A stretch of 64,000 nucleotides of DNA from the NCBI GenBank assembly GCA_964471665.1, contig CAYYHG010000001.1, forward strand, positions 11,878-75,877, in the 5' to 3' direction. Made by a program: the position numbers and the translations under genes. A model generated the notes under the pieces. The model was given only the letters and a program-made list of their open reading frames with translations. It searched no databases and was not told where the DNA came from. This document shows positions 51,857 through 60,572 of the stretch, one piece after another. Position 1 is the first letter of the stretch. Every line of letters begins with the position of its first letter. The stretch comes from SW-9-67-25 sp964471665. Lineage in GTDB: Archaea > Halobacteriota > Halobacteria > Halobacteriales > Haloarculaceae.

Positions 51857-54295
51857 CTACACCTCGAAGGATCCGGGGTCGTCGGCGGCCGCTACGACGT
51901 CGACGGCAGCCCGGTTCTCGACGACGTCGTGGACGCGAACGATGTCGGCCCCGTGCTGTGTGGCGACAGCGGTGGCCGCGATGGTGGGATCGAGCCGGCT
52001 GTCGGGGTCGCGGCCGACGAACTCGAACATCGACTTGTGCGAGTGTCCCACCAGCACGGGACAGCCCAGTCCCTGGAACTCCTCGAGTCGGCCCAGCAAC
52101 TCGAAGCTCTCGGCGGCCGACTTCCCGAACCCGAGTCCCGGGTCGACGATGATCTGCGAGCGGTCCAGTCCAGCCTTCTCCGCGAGCAGGACGCGCTCGG
52201 TGAGTTCGTCGACGACGTCCTCGACCACGTCGTCGTAGGGGACGTCCCGGTCGGGATCGACCGGCGTGTCGATGGAGTGCATCACGACCACGGGAACGTC
52301 TCGCTCGGCCGCGAGCAGTCGCATCGCCGGGTCTTCGAGGCCCGAGACGTCGTTGAGGATGTCCGCGCCGGCGTCGAGAGCGGCCCGCGCGACCGGGGCC
52401 TTGCGGGTGTCGACGGAGACGTGCGCGTCGAGGTCCGCGACCCGCTCGACGACCGGAACCACGCGCGAGCGTTCTTCCTCGACGGGCACCGGGTCCGCGC
52501 CGGGCCGGGTCGACTCCCCGCCCACGTCCACGATGTCGGCACCGGCGGCGACCATCTCCTCGGCGCGCGCGACGGCGTCGTCGACGGCGTCGTACCGGCC
52601 GCCGTCGTGGAAGGAGTCGGGTGTCACGTTCAGGACGCCCATGACCGCGGTGCCGTCCGCCCAGGGATACCCGCGGCGGTCGTGTCCATCGACGCCGAAC
52701 ACGCCCCGGAGTCGCCGGCCGACTGCCGCCAGGCCGTCGGATCGGTCGTCCAGTCGCCCGACGAGGCGCCGGAACTGTGCCACCGTCCCGAGCAGGAGAA
52801 CCTCGACAGCCTCGTTCGGGTCGTCTACGTCCGCGACGGCACACTCTCCCCCGAGCGAGCGCAACTCCACTTCGAGGAATCGTGCCTCCCGGGGCCGGGC
52901 CCGTATCTTTACTGCCCGGTGGACCGCGTCCCCCTCTGCCCGCTGGGCGGTACCTGCGGGGACGTGTGTCCCCTCGAGGGCCGCCCGTGCCTCGGAGAGA
53001 GAGTCGATCCGCTTGGAGATGGGTGTGCGCGACCACCGCTCGCGGGCCTCGGCGACGGTGTGCAACGACCCCGTCACGAGCACACAGTCGTCCGGCCCGG
53101 CGGCAGCCAGGGCGTCAGCGACCGCGCTGGCGACGTCACTGCGCGTCTCGACGCTCGCGTCGGTCTCGCTGGCGAAGGCGCTCGCCACCACGTCGGCGGT
53201 CTCCGCGCGGTCGTGGACCGGCCGGCAGGCCACCACCCGCGTCGCGTCCGGGAACGCCGCCGCGACACCGCGGTGATCCTTGTCCGCCATCGCCCCGGCG
53301 ACGACGTGCAGGTCGTCGACGTCGAACTCGGCGAGTGTCCCGGCGACCCGCTCGCAGGCGCCGGGGTTGTGGGCGCCGTCGAGGACGACCAGCGGATCCC
53401 GGTCCATCACCTCGAACCGCCCCGGCCAGTGGGCGTTGCGCAACCCCCGCGCGAGCGTCTCCTCCGGGACAGGCACCGACAGCCTGTCGGCCACCTGGGC
53501 GAGGAGCGCAGCCGCGACGCCGGCGTTGTCGGCCTGGTGGGTGCCGAGCAGGGGCAGTTTCGTCTCGACGGACAGTCCCTCGCAGTCGAGAACGAGTGGG
53601 GCCTCCAGTCCCTCGCGGCCGCCGTAGGTGACCTGCACGTCCGCCGTGTCGTCGCTGCCGACCGTGACGGTCTCACCGGCTTCGTCCTGGATGGCCTGCC
53701 GTGCCTCCCCGGTGGCGCCACAGACCAGCGGCCGGTCGGCGGGCGCAACGGCGGCCTTGTCGCGTGCGATCTCCGAGACGGTGTCTCCGAGGACGTCCGT
53801 GTGTTCGAGCGCGACGCTGGTGACGGCGCTGGCGACCGGATCGACCGCGCTGGTGGCGTCGTAGCGGCCGCCGACGCCCACCTCCAGGACCGCGACGTCG
53901 ACGCCGCGGCGACCGAACTCCCAGAGCGCGAGCGCGGTCAGCGTCTCGAAGAAGGTCGGCCCTCCGCTTTCGGCGGCGTGGTACGTCTCGACGCGTTCGA
54001 CGAACTCACAGAGGGTTGCCTTCGGGAGCTTCCGGCCGTCGACGCGCACCCGTTCGCGGACGTCCTCGAGGTGCGGTGAGGTGTACAGCCCCACCGACAG
54101 CCCCGCCTCGCGGAGCGTCGATTCGACCATCCGGGCGGTCGAACCCTTCCCGTTGGTGCCGGCGACCTGGACACAGGCGATCTCCTCCTGTGGGTCGCCG
54201 AGGTGGGCCAGCAGGTCGGCGGTGGCCTCGGTCCCCGGACGCGGGGGATACCGCCGCAGGTCGAAGAGGAAGTTCGCAGCCTCGTGGTAGTTCAT
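51857..54295 (-). CDS. folCP: Bifunctional folylpolyglutamate synthase/dihydropteroate synthase
   Basis: An 812-residue fusion. Residues 1 to about 420 are FolC (Mur ligase fold): AGTNGKGSTARMVEST P-loop, GRYDATSAVDPVAS, VLDGAHNPGACERVAG. Residues about 530-812 are FolP: MGVLNVTPDSFHDGG, GGESTRPGADPV, DPGLGFGKSAAESFELLG and VGHSHKSMFEF, the pterin site. This FolC-FolP fusion is known in haloarchaea. The ATG at 54295 has its TATA box formed by the neighbouring P1 element 30 nt upstream. Confidence 0.95.
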   Translation of the reverse strand: MNYHEAANFLFDLRRYPPRPGTEATADLLAHLGDPQEEIACVQVAGTNGKGSTARMVESTLREAGLSVGLYTSPHLEDVRERVRVDGRKLPKATLCEFVERVETYHAAESGGPTFFETLTALALWEFGRRGVDVAVLEVGVGGRYDATSAVDPVASAVTSVALEHTDVLGDTVSEIARDKAAVAPADRPLVCGATGEARQAIQDEAGETVTVGSDDTADVQVTYGGREGLEAPLVLDCEGLSVETKLPLLGTHQADNAGVAAALLAQVADRLSVPVPEETLARGLRNAHWPGRFEVMDRDPLVVLDGAHNPGACERVAGTLAEFDVDDLHVVAGAMADKDHRGVAAAFPDATRVVACRPVHDRAETADVVASAFASETDASVETRSDVASAVADALAAAGPDDCVLVTGSLHTVAEARERWSRTPISKRIDSLSEARAALEGTHVPAGTAQRAEGDAVHRAVKIRARPREARFLEVELRSLGGECAVADVDDPNEAVEVLLLGTVAQFRRLVGRLDDRSDGLAAVGRRLRGVFGVDGHDRRGYPWADGTAVMGVLNVTPDSFHDGGRYDAVDDAVARAEEMVAAGADIVDVGGESTRPGADPVPVEEERSRVVPVVERVADLDAHVSVDTRKAPVARAALDAGADILNDVSGLEDPAMRLLAAERDVPVVVMHSIDTPVDPDRDVPYDDVVEDVVDELTERVLLAEKAGLDRSQIIVDPGLGFGKSAAESFELLGRLEEFQGLGCPVLVGHSHKSMFEFVGRDPDSRLDPTIAATAVATQHGADIVRVHDVVENRAAVDVVAAADDPGSFEV

Positions 54296-54323
54296 GACCG
54301 TCTCACCGGTCCCCGCGGCCTTA

Positions 54324-54402
54324 TACTGTCGGCTATAAGCCCGTGAGCAGTATCGGTACCCCGGAGCGGGGGAATCTCTCCACGAAGTTATAGCCGACAG
54401 TA
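54324..54402. mobile_element. Palindromic mini-element, family P1, forms the folCP TATA box
   Basis: Ends TACTGTCGGCTATAA and TTATAGCCGACAGTA; flanks TTA (54321-54323) and TCA (54403-54405), one mismatch. On the minus strand the left end plus TTA reads GTATAAG, first T 30 nt before the folCP ATG. Confidence 0.88.
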
Positions 54403-54463
54403 TCAGAAATTCGGTTGGCGGCGGAAACACCAGAGGTTTGCCCCGGGAGCGACTACCGGGGAT

Positions 54464-55180
54464 ATGAGCAACGGCGCGTGGGTGAGTCTCTTCTCGGGTG
54501 GCAAGGACTCCTCGTTCGCACTCTACCGGGCACTGGAGCGGGGTCTCGACGTCCGGCGGCTGGTGACAGTCCACCCGCAGGGCGACTCCTACATGTACCA
54601 CGTGCCAGCGACGGAACTGGCCGCCCTCGCCGCCGAGAGCGTCGACATTCCGCTGATCGACATCCGTCCCGAGAACTTCGGGGCTGCCGACGCGACCGAC
54701 GCCGGACAGCAGGGCGACGCCGAACTCGAACCGCTCGAGGCGGCGCTGTCCGACCTTGCCGACGACCTGCCCCTCGCGGGCGTGACCGCGGGCGCCGTCG
54801 AGAGCGAGTACCAGGCCAGCCGCGTCGAGGGGATGTGCGAGCGGCTCGGTGTCGACCTGTTCGCACCGCTGTGGGGCGGCGATCCCGGGCGGCTCGCCAG
54901 CGAGATGCTCGACGCTGGCTTCGAGATCACGGTCGTGCAGGTCGCCGCTGCGGGCCTCGACGAGTCCTGGCTCGGCCGCCGTCTCGACGCCGACGCCCTC
55001 GCCGACCTCCGCCGACTCAACGACGAGTACGGCGTCCACCTGCTGGGCGAGGGCGGCGAGTTCGAGACGCTGGTGACCGACGGTCCGCACATGGACCGGC
55101 CGATCGAACTCGACTACACGACCGAGTGGGACGGAACCCGGGGCCGGATCCGCGTCGCTGACGCCTGGCTTGCCGAGTAG
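54464..55180 (+). CDS. dph6: Diphthine--ammonia ligase
   Basis: Catalyses the last step of diphthamide formation on aEF2, amidating diphthine with ATP and ammonia. 238 residues; the PP-loop ATPase motif is SLFSGGKDSSFAL (residues about 8-20). GVTAGAVESEYQASRVEGMCERLG and LLGEGGEFETLV are the family's C-terminal signatures. It is divergent from folCP, across the P1 element. Confidence 0.94.
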   Translation: MSNGAWVSLFSGGKDSSFALYRALERGLDVRRLVTVHPQGDSYMYHVPATELAALAAESVDIPLIDIRPENFGAADATDAGQQGDAELEPLEAALSDLADDLPLAGVTAGAVESEYQASRVEGMCERLGVDLFAPLWGGDPGRLASEMLDAGFEITVVQVAAAGLDESWLGRRLDADALADLRRLNDEYGVHLLGEGGEFETLVTDGPHMDRPIELDYTTEWDGTRGRIRVADAWLAE

Positions 55181-55298
55181 CCGCCGCGAACGACCCGTCT
55201 GGACCCGACGAACGGCCGGAATCAGGGCCGCGGTCACCGTAGCGTGGGGGTGTGTGTCACTACGTATCGCGTGGCAAGACGTCTCACAACCAATAGAC

Positions 55299-55306
55299 CT
55301 ATATAG
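55299..55306 (+). promoter_or_regulatory. TATA box of the small zinc-finger gene
   Basis: CTATATAG, about 27 nt before the ATG at 55330. Confidence 0.65.
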
Positions 55307-55329
55307 TGGTGTGCTATACCATAGCATGT

Positions 55330-55509
55330 ATGGCATCCGCACCGAGCAGCGGAGACATGTTCGACGAGTTCCTGGCACAGCGTGGCCACGAGACAGAAGC
55401 GGCCGACTGGCAGCGGAGCTACAACAAAAAGCAGTGTCCCGACTGTGGCGGCCTCCACGAGACAGGTGCGACAGAGTGCTCGGTATGCGGTTGGTCCCCG
55501 GCGAAATAG
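55330..55509 (+). CDS. Small double-CxxC zinc-finger protein
   Basis: A 59-residue haloarchaeal zinc ribbon: an N-terminal helix (MFDEFLAQRGHETEAADW), then CPDC and CSVC knuckles (CPDCGGLHETGATECSVCGW). Such micro-proteins are common in haloarchaea, with several linked to stress or motility; the role of this one is not known. The start is supported by the TATA box 27 nt upstream, which excludes the eight-residue extension from 55306. Confidence 0.85.
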   Translation: MASAPSSGDMFDEFLAQRGHETEAADWQRSYNKKQCPDCGGLHETGATECSVCGWSPAK

Positions 55510-55551
55510 CGGATCCGACGGGGTTCCCACAGCAGTTCGGACTGTCGGCGA

Positions 55552-56037
55552 TCAGTCCTCGAGTGCGGCACGGAGGAACAGGCCGACTGCGAGATGCTGG
55601 TACATCGCTTCTTCGATCCGGTCGGCTGCTGCCTCGTCGTCGACGGCGTACTGTTTGGTCTTGACCAGGTCGTGGCGCGCGAGGAGGCCCTCGGATTCGA
55701 GGTCGTGGAGCCGCGGGTAGACGGTGCCCGGACTCGGGTCGACGTCGAACAGCGACCGCACGTCGTCCATCAGACCCGTCCCGTGTGTCCCGTTCTCCCG
55801 GAGTGCGACGAGCGCCAGGAGCAGCTCGTCCAGACTGGCCGTGACGATGTCGCGGGAGACGGACAGCTCCGCCGGCTCACAGTCACACAGATCGTCGGCG
55901 ATCCCGGACATGACTGCCTCCGGCGTGGCGTCGCGGCGGGTACGACGGACACGTCTCAAGAGTCGTTGCGTATCGCCGGGCGGACTCCCGGGCGAACCTG
56001 ATGTGCGCGCTGGTGCGGACAGTTCATCGCTTGTCAT
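55552..56037 (-). CDS. PadR-family transcriptional regulator
   Basis: A 161-residue protein with an unusually long Ser/Pro/Arg-rich N-terminus (to about residue 70) before a PadR winged helix: LDELLLALVALRENGTHGTGLMDDV, PSPGTVYPRLHDLESEGLL and the beta-wing KTKQYAVDDE. A C-terminal helix probably dimerises. It is similar in layout to haloarchaeal stress regulators. ATG at 56037; it is divergent from an ArsR-type regulator. Confidence 0.82.
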   Translation of the reverse strand: MTSDELSAPARTSGSPGSPPGDTQRLLRRVRRTRRDATPEAVMSGIADDLCDCEPAELSVSRDIVTASLDELLLALVALRENGTHGTGLMDDVRSLFDVDPSPGTVYPRLHDLESEGLLARHDLVKTKQYAVDDEAAADRIEEAMYQHLAVGLFLRAALED

Positions 56038-56140
56038 AATGGGGGCGAATTCGGATCGTAGTACGGGGCGGACTCGTATAGTCACCCGAGAGTCTTTTCT
56101 GCGTCTGAAAAGACCGCGGCGGTGGCTCGCCCAGAAGCGT

Positions 56141-56157
56141 TTTTATTCTCCAGAGAA
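56141..56157 (+). promoter_or_regulatory. TATA box and TTCTC-GAGAA operator upstream of the ArsR-type gene
   Basis: TTTTTATTCTCCAGAGAA: the TATA box is about 27 nt before the GTG at 56169, and the inverted repeat TTCTC-CA-GAGAA (56146-56157) overlaps its downstream side. A related motif precedes the gene at 56592. Confidence 0.6.
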
Positions 56158-56168
56158 AGGTTGCAGTC

Positions 56169-56516
56169 GTGGACGACAACCGAAGCATCGAAGAGGTCCT
56201 CGACACGATCGGGGACGAGCACGCCCGACACGTGCTGGCAGCGATCAGCCGCGAGCCCAAGTCCGCCAAGGAGGTCGCGACGGAGTGTGACCTCTCGTTG
56301 CCGACGGTCTACCGCCGCATCGAGACCCTGGCGGAGTACAACCTCGTGAAAGACCGGACGCTCGTCGCCGACGACGGAAACCACTACAAAGTCTACGAGT
56401 CGACCTTCGAGAGTACGGTCATCTCCCTGGAGGACGACGAGTACCGGGTTCGGATCTACCGCGAGGGGAACCTCCCGGACCGGTTCAGCCAGCTCTGGGA
56501 GGAACTGCACACCTGA
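56169..56516 (+). CDS. ArsR-type winged-helix regulator
   Basis: A 115-residue regulator with HTH IGDEHARHVLAAISREPKSAKEVATECDLSLPTVYRRIETL and a wing. A following segment (VYESTFESTVISLEDDEYRVRIYR) may form a sensor or dimer domain. GTG start, leaderless. A similar promoter motif upstream of itself and of the next gene suggests it regulates both. It pairs with a small membrane protein, a recurring haloarchaeal combination. Confidence 0.85.
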   Translation: MDDNRSIEEVLDTIGDEHARHVLAAISREPKSAKEVATECDLSLPTVYRRIETLAEYNLVKDRTLVADDGNHYKVYESTFESTVISLEDDEYRVRIYREGNLPDRFSQLWEELHT

Positions 56517-56560
56517 TGGCCGCCGACCCGACAGCGACGGGGACCGGACGCGTGAACATC

Positions 56561-56578
56561 TTTATTCTCCTGGGGGAA
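56561..56578 (+). promoter_or_regulatory. TATA box and related operator upstream of the membrane-protein gene
   Basis: TTTATTCTCCTGGGGGAA mirrors the motif at 56141-56157: same TTTATTCTCC followed by a partial inverted repeat, centred about 27 nt before the ATG at 56592. Confidence 0.6.
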
Positions 56579-56591
56579 CGTTAGCGGAACG

Positions 56592-56888
56592 ATGGTTGAC
56601 GTCGTACTGCTGGGACGGGGAGTGTTGCTCGTGTTGCGGTTCGTAGTCTTCGGACTGACGCTCGGGATCACGCTCATCAGTTTCCAGGCGTATCGGAAAC
56701 AGCGGAGCCAGCGCCTCCAGTCTGCCTTCATCGGGTTCGCGTTCATCAGTATGGGCGTCGCGATCACGAGCGTCATCACACAGCTCGGATCGAACGCGTC
56801 CGAACTCGTCCGGATCTTCCTCCAGCTCACGGAGACCATCCCGTTCATAATCGGCTTCAGTATGCTCTACGTCTCGCTGTACCGGTGA
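56592..56888 (+). CDS. DUF7521-like three-helix membrane protein
   Basis: A 98-residue membrane protein with three helices (LLVLRFVVFGLTLGITLISF, AFIGFAFISMGVAITSVIT, PFIIGFSMLYVSLY) separated by a basic cytoplasmic loop (AYRKQRSQRLQSA). From memory it belongs to a haloarchaeal family that sits beside ArsR-type regulators, as here. It may be the signal-sensing or regulated partner. Confidence 0.78.
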   Translation: MVDVVLLGRGVLLVLRFVVFGLTLGITLISFQAYRKQRSQRLQSAFIGFAFISMGVAITSVITQLGSNASELVRIFLQLTETIPFIIGFSMLYVSLYR

Positions 56889-56991
56889 CGGCGAGTGTCG
56901 TGGTCGTCCCCTCGCACCCCGTCGTGTCCTGCGGTGACCCGTCAGAACGGAAGTCGGGTCGTTTATGACCCTGCGCCTCGTTTGAGTGTCC

Positions 56992-58839
56992 ATGACTGAC
57001 TCGACCACCGAGGTCATCCGTCTCTTCGGGGGCCCGGGAAGCGGGAAGACGACGGCACTCCTCGACCGGGTCGAGAGCCTGCTCGAGGAGAACGAGGACG
57101 TGGGGATGCGAGACGTGTTGGTCGTTTCCTACACCCGGGCAGCCGCGGCAGAGATACGCGAGCGGCTCGCGAACCGGCTCGACGAATCCCCGCGTGCCCT
57201 GCGCGGGAACGTCTGTACGATGCACGCGAAGGCCTACGACCTGTTGAACCTCTCGCGGGGAGACGTCGTCGGCGAGTCCGACAAACAGGATTTCTGTGAC
57301 GACTACGGCATCGAGTACGAGGACGAGTACGAGGGGTCCCGGCGCCGGTCGGCCCGGTCGACCACGCTGGGCAACAAGGTCATCGCGACAAGCCAGTGGC
57401 TCCAGCGCACCCGCCGGGACGTCGCCGACTGGTACGACGTCCCCTTCAAGTGGAACGAGGAGAAGGTCCGTCTCCCACCGGATATCGACGCCAACGCCCA
57501 GACGGGCAACAAGTACACGCCGACCTGGCCGAGCGACGACGACCGCCTGGACATTCCGGAGGCGATCCGTGCCTGGCGCACCTGGAAGGGCGAGAACGGG
57601 CTCGTGGGCTTTGCGGACATGCTCGAACGCGTCAGGCAGCGGTCGCTGCTCCCGAACGTCGACTACCTCGTCATCGACGAGTTCCAGGACATCACGACTC
57701 TCCAGTACGACGTCTACGAGGAGTGGCGCTCCCACATGGAGCGGGTGCTCATCGCCGGCGACGACGACCAGGTCGTCTACGCCTGGCAGGGGGCCGACCC
57801 AGACCTCCTGCTCGACGAGGACGTCGACGAGGACGTCGTCCTCCCGAACTCCTATCGGCTCCCCTCGCGGATCCTCAACGTCGTCAACCAGGCGGTCAGC
57901 CACATCGACAAGCGCCAGGAGAAAGACCTCGAACCCCGCAAGGAAGGCGGGACGGTCGAGGCCGTCTCGCGGCCCTCGATGCTGGATCTGGTCCGGAACG
58001 TCCGCTCGACGGCCGCAGAGAGCGACAACGAGACGGTGATGGTGCTCTTCCGGGCGCGCTACCAGATGTTCCAGTTCATGGACGAGTTCATCGGCGAGGG
58101 CATCCCGTTCCAGTGTCTGACCGACCAGCGGATGTGGACCGACCGCCTGTCCCAGTACGTCACCGCAATCGAGGCGCTGGCCGAGGACGATCCGGTCACG
58201 GGACTGCAGGCCCGCCGGCTGGCGGACATGCTCGCTGGCTCCGCCTTCGGCACGGGCGAGCGCGACGAACTCTTCGACGCTCTCGACGACCGCGAGGAAG
58301 CGGCCGACGTCGAGGACATCGCCGAGATGACGATCGAACCGGAGCTGGTCCGCGAGCACGCGCCCTTCGTGCCCGACCCGCGGTCGGCCGCCGACATGCT
58401 CCGGAAGGTGACGAACTTCCAGGAACGGACCGTCGACGCGTACTTCAGCGGTGACTACCGCGGGATGGACCGCGACCGCGTACGCGTGGGGACGATCCAC
58501 TCCGCGAAGGGACGCGAGGCCGACCACGTCTTCGTCGCCACCGACCTCACCGAGAAGGTGGTCGAACAGATCGCCGCGACCGTCGAACAGCAGGACCGCG
58601 ACGTACCGGGCGTCGAGACGTTCACCAAACACACCGATCCGGTGCCGACGCTGACCGACAACGAACGCCGCGTCTTCTACGTCGGGATGTCCCGTGCCCG
58701 CGAACGGCTCGTCCTCCTGGAGGATCTCGTCGACGGCGCTCCCGACCTCCCAATCGACGTCCTCCTGCACAACGAACCCACGGACGCCGACCTCGAGGAA
58801 CTGCTCGCCGCCGCGGAAAAGCCGGCCGTCGCCCGGTGA
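56992..58839 (+). CDS. UvrD/REP-like superfamily 1 DNA helicase
   Basis: A 615-residue ATP-dependent helicase with Walker A GGPGSGKTTALLD, motif Ia-type VVSYTRAAAAEIRERL, motif II VIDEFQD, motif III AGDDDQVVYAWQGADP, motif IV SYRLPSRIL, motif V GTIHSAKGREADHVFVATD and motif VI VGMSRARERL. All core motifs are present, so it should unwind DNA in repair. ATG 56992 is chosen over a GTG at 56986 because TTTATGA (56962-56968) is about 27 nt upstream. Confidence 0.92.
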   Translation: MTDSTTEVIRLFGGPGSGKTTALLDRVESLLEENEDVGMRDVLVVSYTRAAAAEIRERLANRLDESPRALRGNVCTMHAKAYDLLNLSRGDVVGESDKQDFCDDYGIEYEDEYEGSRRRSARSTTLGNKVIATSQWLQRTRRDVADWYDVPFKWNEEKVRLPPDIDANAQTGNKYTPTWPSDDDRLDIPEAIRAWRTWKGENGLVGFADMLERVRQRSLLPNVDYLVIDEFQDITTLQYDVYEEWRSHMERVLIAGDDDQVVYAWQGADPDLLLDEDVDEDVVLPNSYRLPSRILNVVNQAVSHIDKRQEKDLEPRKEGGTVEAVSRPSMLDLVRNVRSTAAESDNETVMVLFRARYQMFQFMDEFIGEGIPFQCLTDQRMWTDRLSQYVTAIEALAEDDPVTGLQARRLADMLAGSAFGTGERDELFDALDDREEAADVEDIAEMTIEPELVREHAPFVPDPRSAADMLRKVTNFQERTVDAYFSGDYRGMDRDRVRVGTIHSAKGREADHVFVATDLTEKVVEQIAATVEQQDRDVPGVETFTKHTDPVPTLTDNERRVFYVGMSRARERLVLLEDLVDGAPDLPIDVLLHNEPTDADLEELLAAAEKPAVAR

Positions 58840-58850
58840 AAACAGCAGTA

Positions 58851-60458
58851 TCAGGTCAGGTCGACGAGCACGCCCGGATTCATGATCCCGGCCGGATCGA
58901 AGACGTCCTTGATGGCCCGGAGTGAGTCCTGGAAGTCCGCAGTCTCGCGCTCGTACCACTCCTGGTGGACGCGCCCGACAGCGTGGTGGTGGGTGATCGT
59001 CGCGCCGTGGGCTTCGATGATGTCCGACGCCGTCCGCTTGATCCGGCGCCACTGGTCGAGTTCGCGCCCGCGCTCGGCCGGCGCGAGGAAGGTGAAGTAC
59101 GGCGCGGGCCCGTCGGGGTAGACGTGTGTGAACCGACAGGAGACGTGTCCGGTCCCGCAGGCCTCGTCCATGGCGTCGGTCACGCCGTCGTAGATGTCCT
59201 CGTAGAGGTCGTCGAAGCGGTCCCAGGTGATGGCTGTCTCGAAGGTGTCGAAGACGACTCCCAGGCGGACAAAGGCGTCCCAGAGGTACGGCGCCTCGAT
59301 GAACGCCTCCCGCCAGCGGTCTTCTGGCGTCTCCTCGTCGCTCTCGCGCTCGCCGTGTGTCGGCCCGCGCGGACACTCGCCGCCGTGTTCCTCGCAGATG
59401 TCGAGCGCCTCCGCGAGCTTCTCGCGGGTGGATCCGGACTCGCGCAGCGACTCGAAGCCCAGAAACAGGAGGTGGTCGTCGCCCGCGGCCACCTCGAAGA
59501 GGCGTGACTCGTTGCGGTCGAGCAGTCGGCAGTTCGCGGGCGAGAGACGCGCCTGCGCGATTTCGCGGGTTGCGTCGACCGCAGCGTCGAAGTCGCCGAA
59601 GTGGACCGTTGCCCGCGACCGGCCCTCGGGGCGGGGCTGGACCGACAGCCGGGCCTCCGTGATGACACCCAGCGATCCCTCGGATCCGAGGACGAAGTGG
59701 TTGTTCTTCGGACCGGCGGCGGTGCGGGGGACCTCCCGGGTCTCGACCGTACCCGCAGGGGTGACCATCCGCGCGTTCTCGACGAAGTCGTCGATGTGGG
59801 TGTACTCCGTCGCGAAGTGCCCGCCGGCGTGGGTAGCGATCCACCCACCGAGCGTCGAGAACTCGTAGGACTGTGGGTAGTGGCGCAACTGGAGGCCGTA
59901 CTCGCCGAGGGCGTCCTGGATCTGTGGGCCCATGGCGCCGGCCTGGACGTGCGCGCGGCGCGATTTCTCGTCGACCGCGAGGACCTCGTCCATCCCGCGG
60001 ACGTCGAGCGACACCACGCCCGCGTACCCGCCACCGACGTCGCCCTCGACGCCGCCGACGACACTCGTGCCGCCGCCGAACGGGACGACCGCGACGTGTT
60101 CCTCGGTGGCCCACGACAGCAGGGCCGCGATGTCGTCCTCGGATTCGGGTTCGGCCACGACGTCGGGCGCGGACGCGAAATCACCACGGAGGGCCCGGAC
60201 CTTGTCCCGGTAGGCGTCGCCGTAGGTGTGGTGGACACGGCTGTCCCTGTCTCCGGTGCAGAATTCGAGGTGTGGGGGTGGCTCGACGCCCGGCGCCGGC
60301 ACGTCGACGTCCGCGATGTCCGGCGGGTCCACCAGGTCCAGCGCCGGGAACCCGAACTCGGACTCCAGGCGCTCTCGCAGCGACTCGACGCGGTCATCGT
60401 CGGGGTGGTCCTCGACGTATCCCCATCCCCAGTAACTCCGCGTGCGGTCGTCGCTCAC
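58851..60458 (-). CDS. FAD-binding oxidoreductase (alkyl-DHAP synthase/glycolate oxidase-like)
   Basis: A 535-residue flavoprotein of the VAO/FAD_binding_4 type. The FAD domain has VVAEPESEDDIAALL and VVPFGGGTSVVGGVEG; the C-terminal domain carries HHHAVGRVHQEWY. The opening SYWGWGY and the HHH motif resemble alkyl-dihydroxyacetonephosphate synthase, but glycolate or lactate oxidation is equally possible. The GTG at 60458 overlaps a 19-codon upstream ORF (GTGA). It is divergent from a FAH-type hydrolase under a shared TATA box. Confidence 0.88.
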   Translation of the reverse strand: MSDDRTRSYWGWGYVEDHPDDDRVESLRERLESEFGFPALDLVDPPDIADVDVPAPGVEPPPHLEFCTGDRDSRVHHTYGDAYRDKVRALRGDFASAPDVVAEPESEDDIAALLSWATEEHVAVVPFGGGTSVVGGVEGDVGGGYAGVVSLDVRGMDEVLAVDEKSRRAHVQAGAMGPQIQDALGEYGLQLRHYPQSYEFSTLGGWIATHAGGHFATEYTHIDDFVENARMVTPAGTVETREVPRTAAGPKNNHFVLGSEGSLGVITEARLSVQPRPEGRSRATVHFGDFDAAVDATREIAQARLSPANCRLLDRNESRLFEVAAGDDHLLFLGFESLRESGSTREKLAEALDICEEHGGECPRGPTHGERESDEETPEDRWREAFIEAPYLWDAFVRLGVVFDTFETAITWDRFDDLYEDIYDGVTDAMDEACGTGHVSCRFTHVYPDGPAPYFTFLAPAERGRELDQWRRIKRTASDIIEAHGATITHHHAVGRVHQEWYERETADFQDSLRAIKDVFDPAGIMNPGVLVDLT

Positions 60459-60514
60459 GGGCAGCCACCCCGTCGGGGTGTCGTCTCGCCGGCGGGCTGT
60501 CTGGTTTCGATCAT
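60455..60514 (-). CDS. 19-codon upstream ORF overlapping the FAD oxidase start
   Basis: MIETRQPAGETTPRRGGCP from ATG 60514 to TGA 60457-60455, overlapping the GTG at 60458 as GTGA. The TATA box (60541-60548) is about 30 nt before its ATG, so this ORF, not the oxidase, is at the 5' end of the expected leaderless transcript. Confidence 0.5.
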   Translation of the reverse strand: MIETRQPAGETTPRRGGCP

Positions 60515-60540
60515 GCCAGAGACAGTATGCAGGAGGGGGA

Positions 60541-60548
60541 TATATAAG
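60541..60548. promoter_or_regulatory. Shared bidirectional TATA box
   Basis: TATATAAG/CTTATATA is symmetric; it lies about 30 nt from the ATG at 60514 (minus) and about 29 nt from the ATG at 60573 (plus), so one box could serve both directions. Confidence 0.65.
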
Positions 60549-60572
60549 CCCTGCCCGGCCGAACAGCCGTCG

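Noticed and set aside
58840..58862. ACAGCAGTATCAGG after the helicase gene as an element remnant.
   Set aside because: Only a dozen bases resemble P1/P2 ends, and no arm or flank repeat is present.
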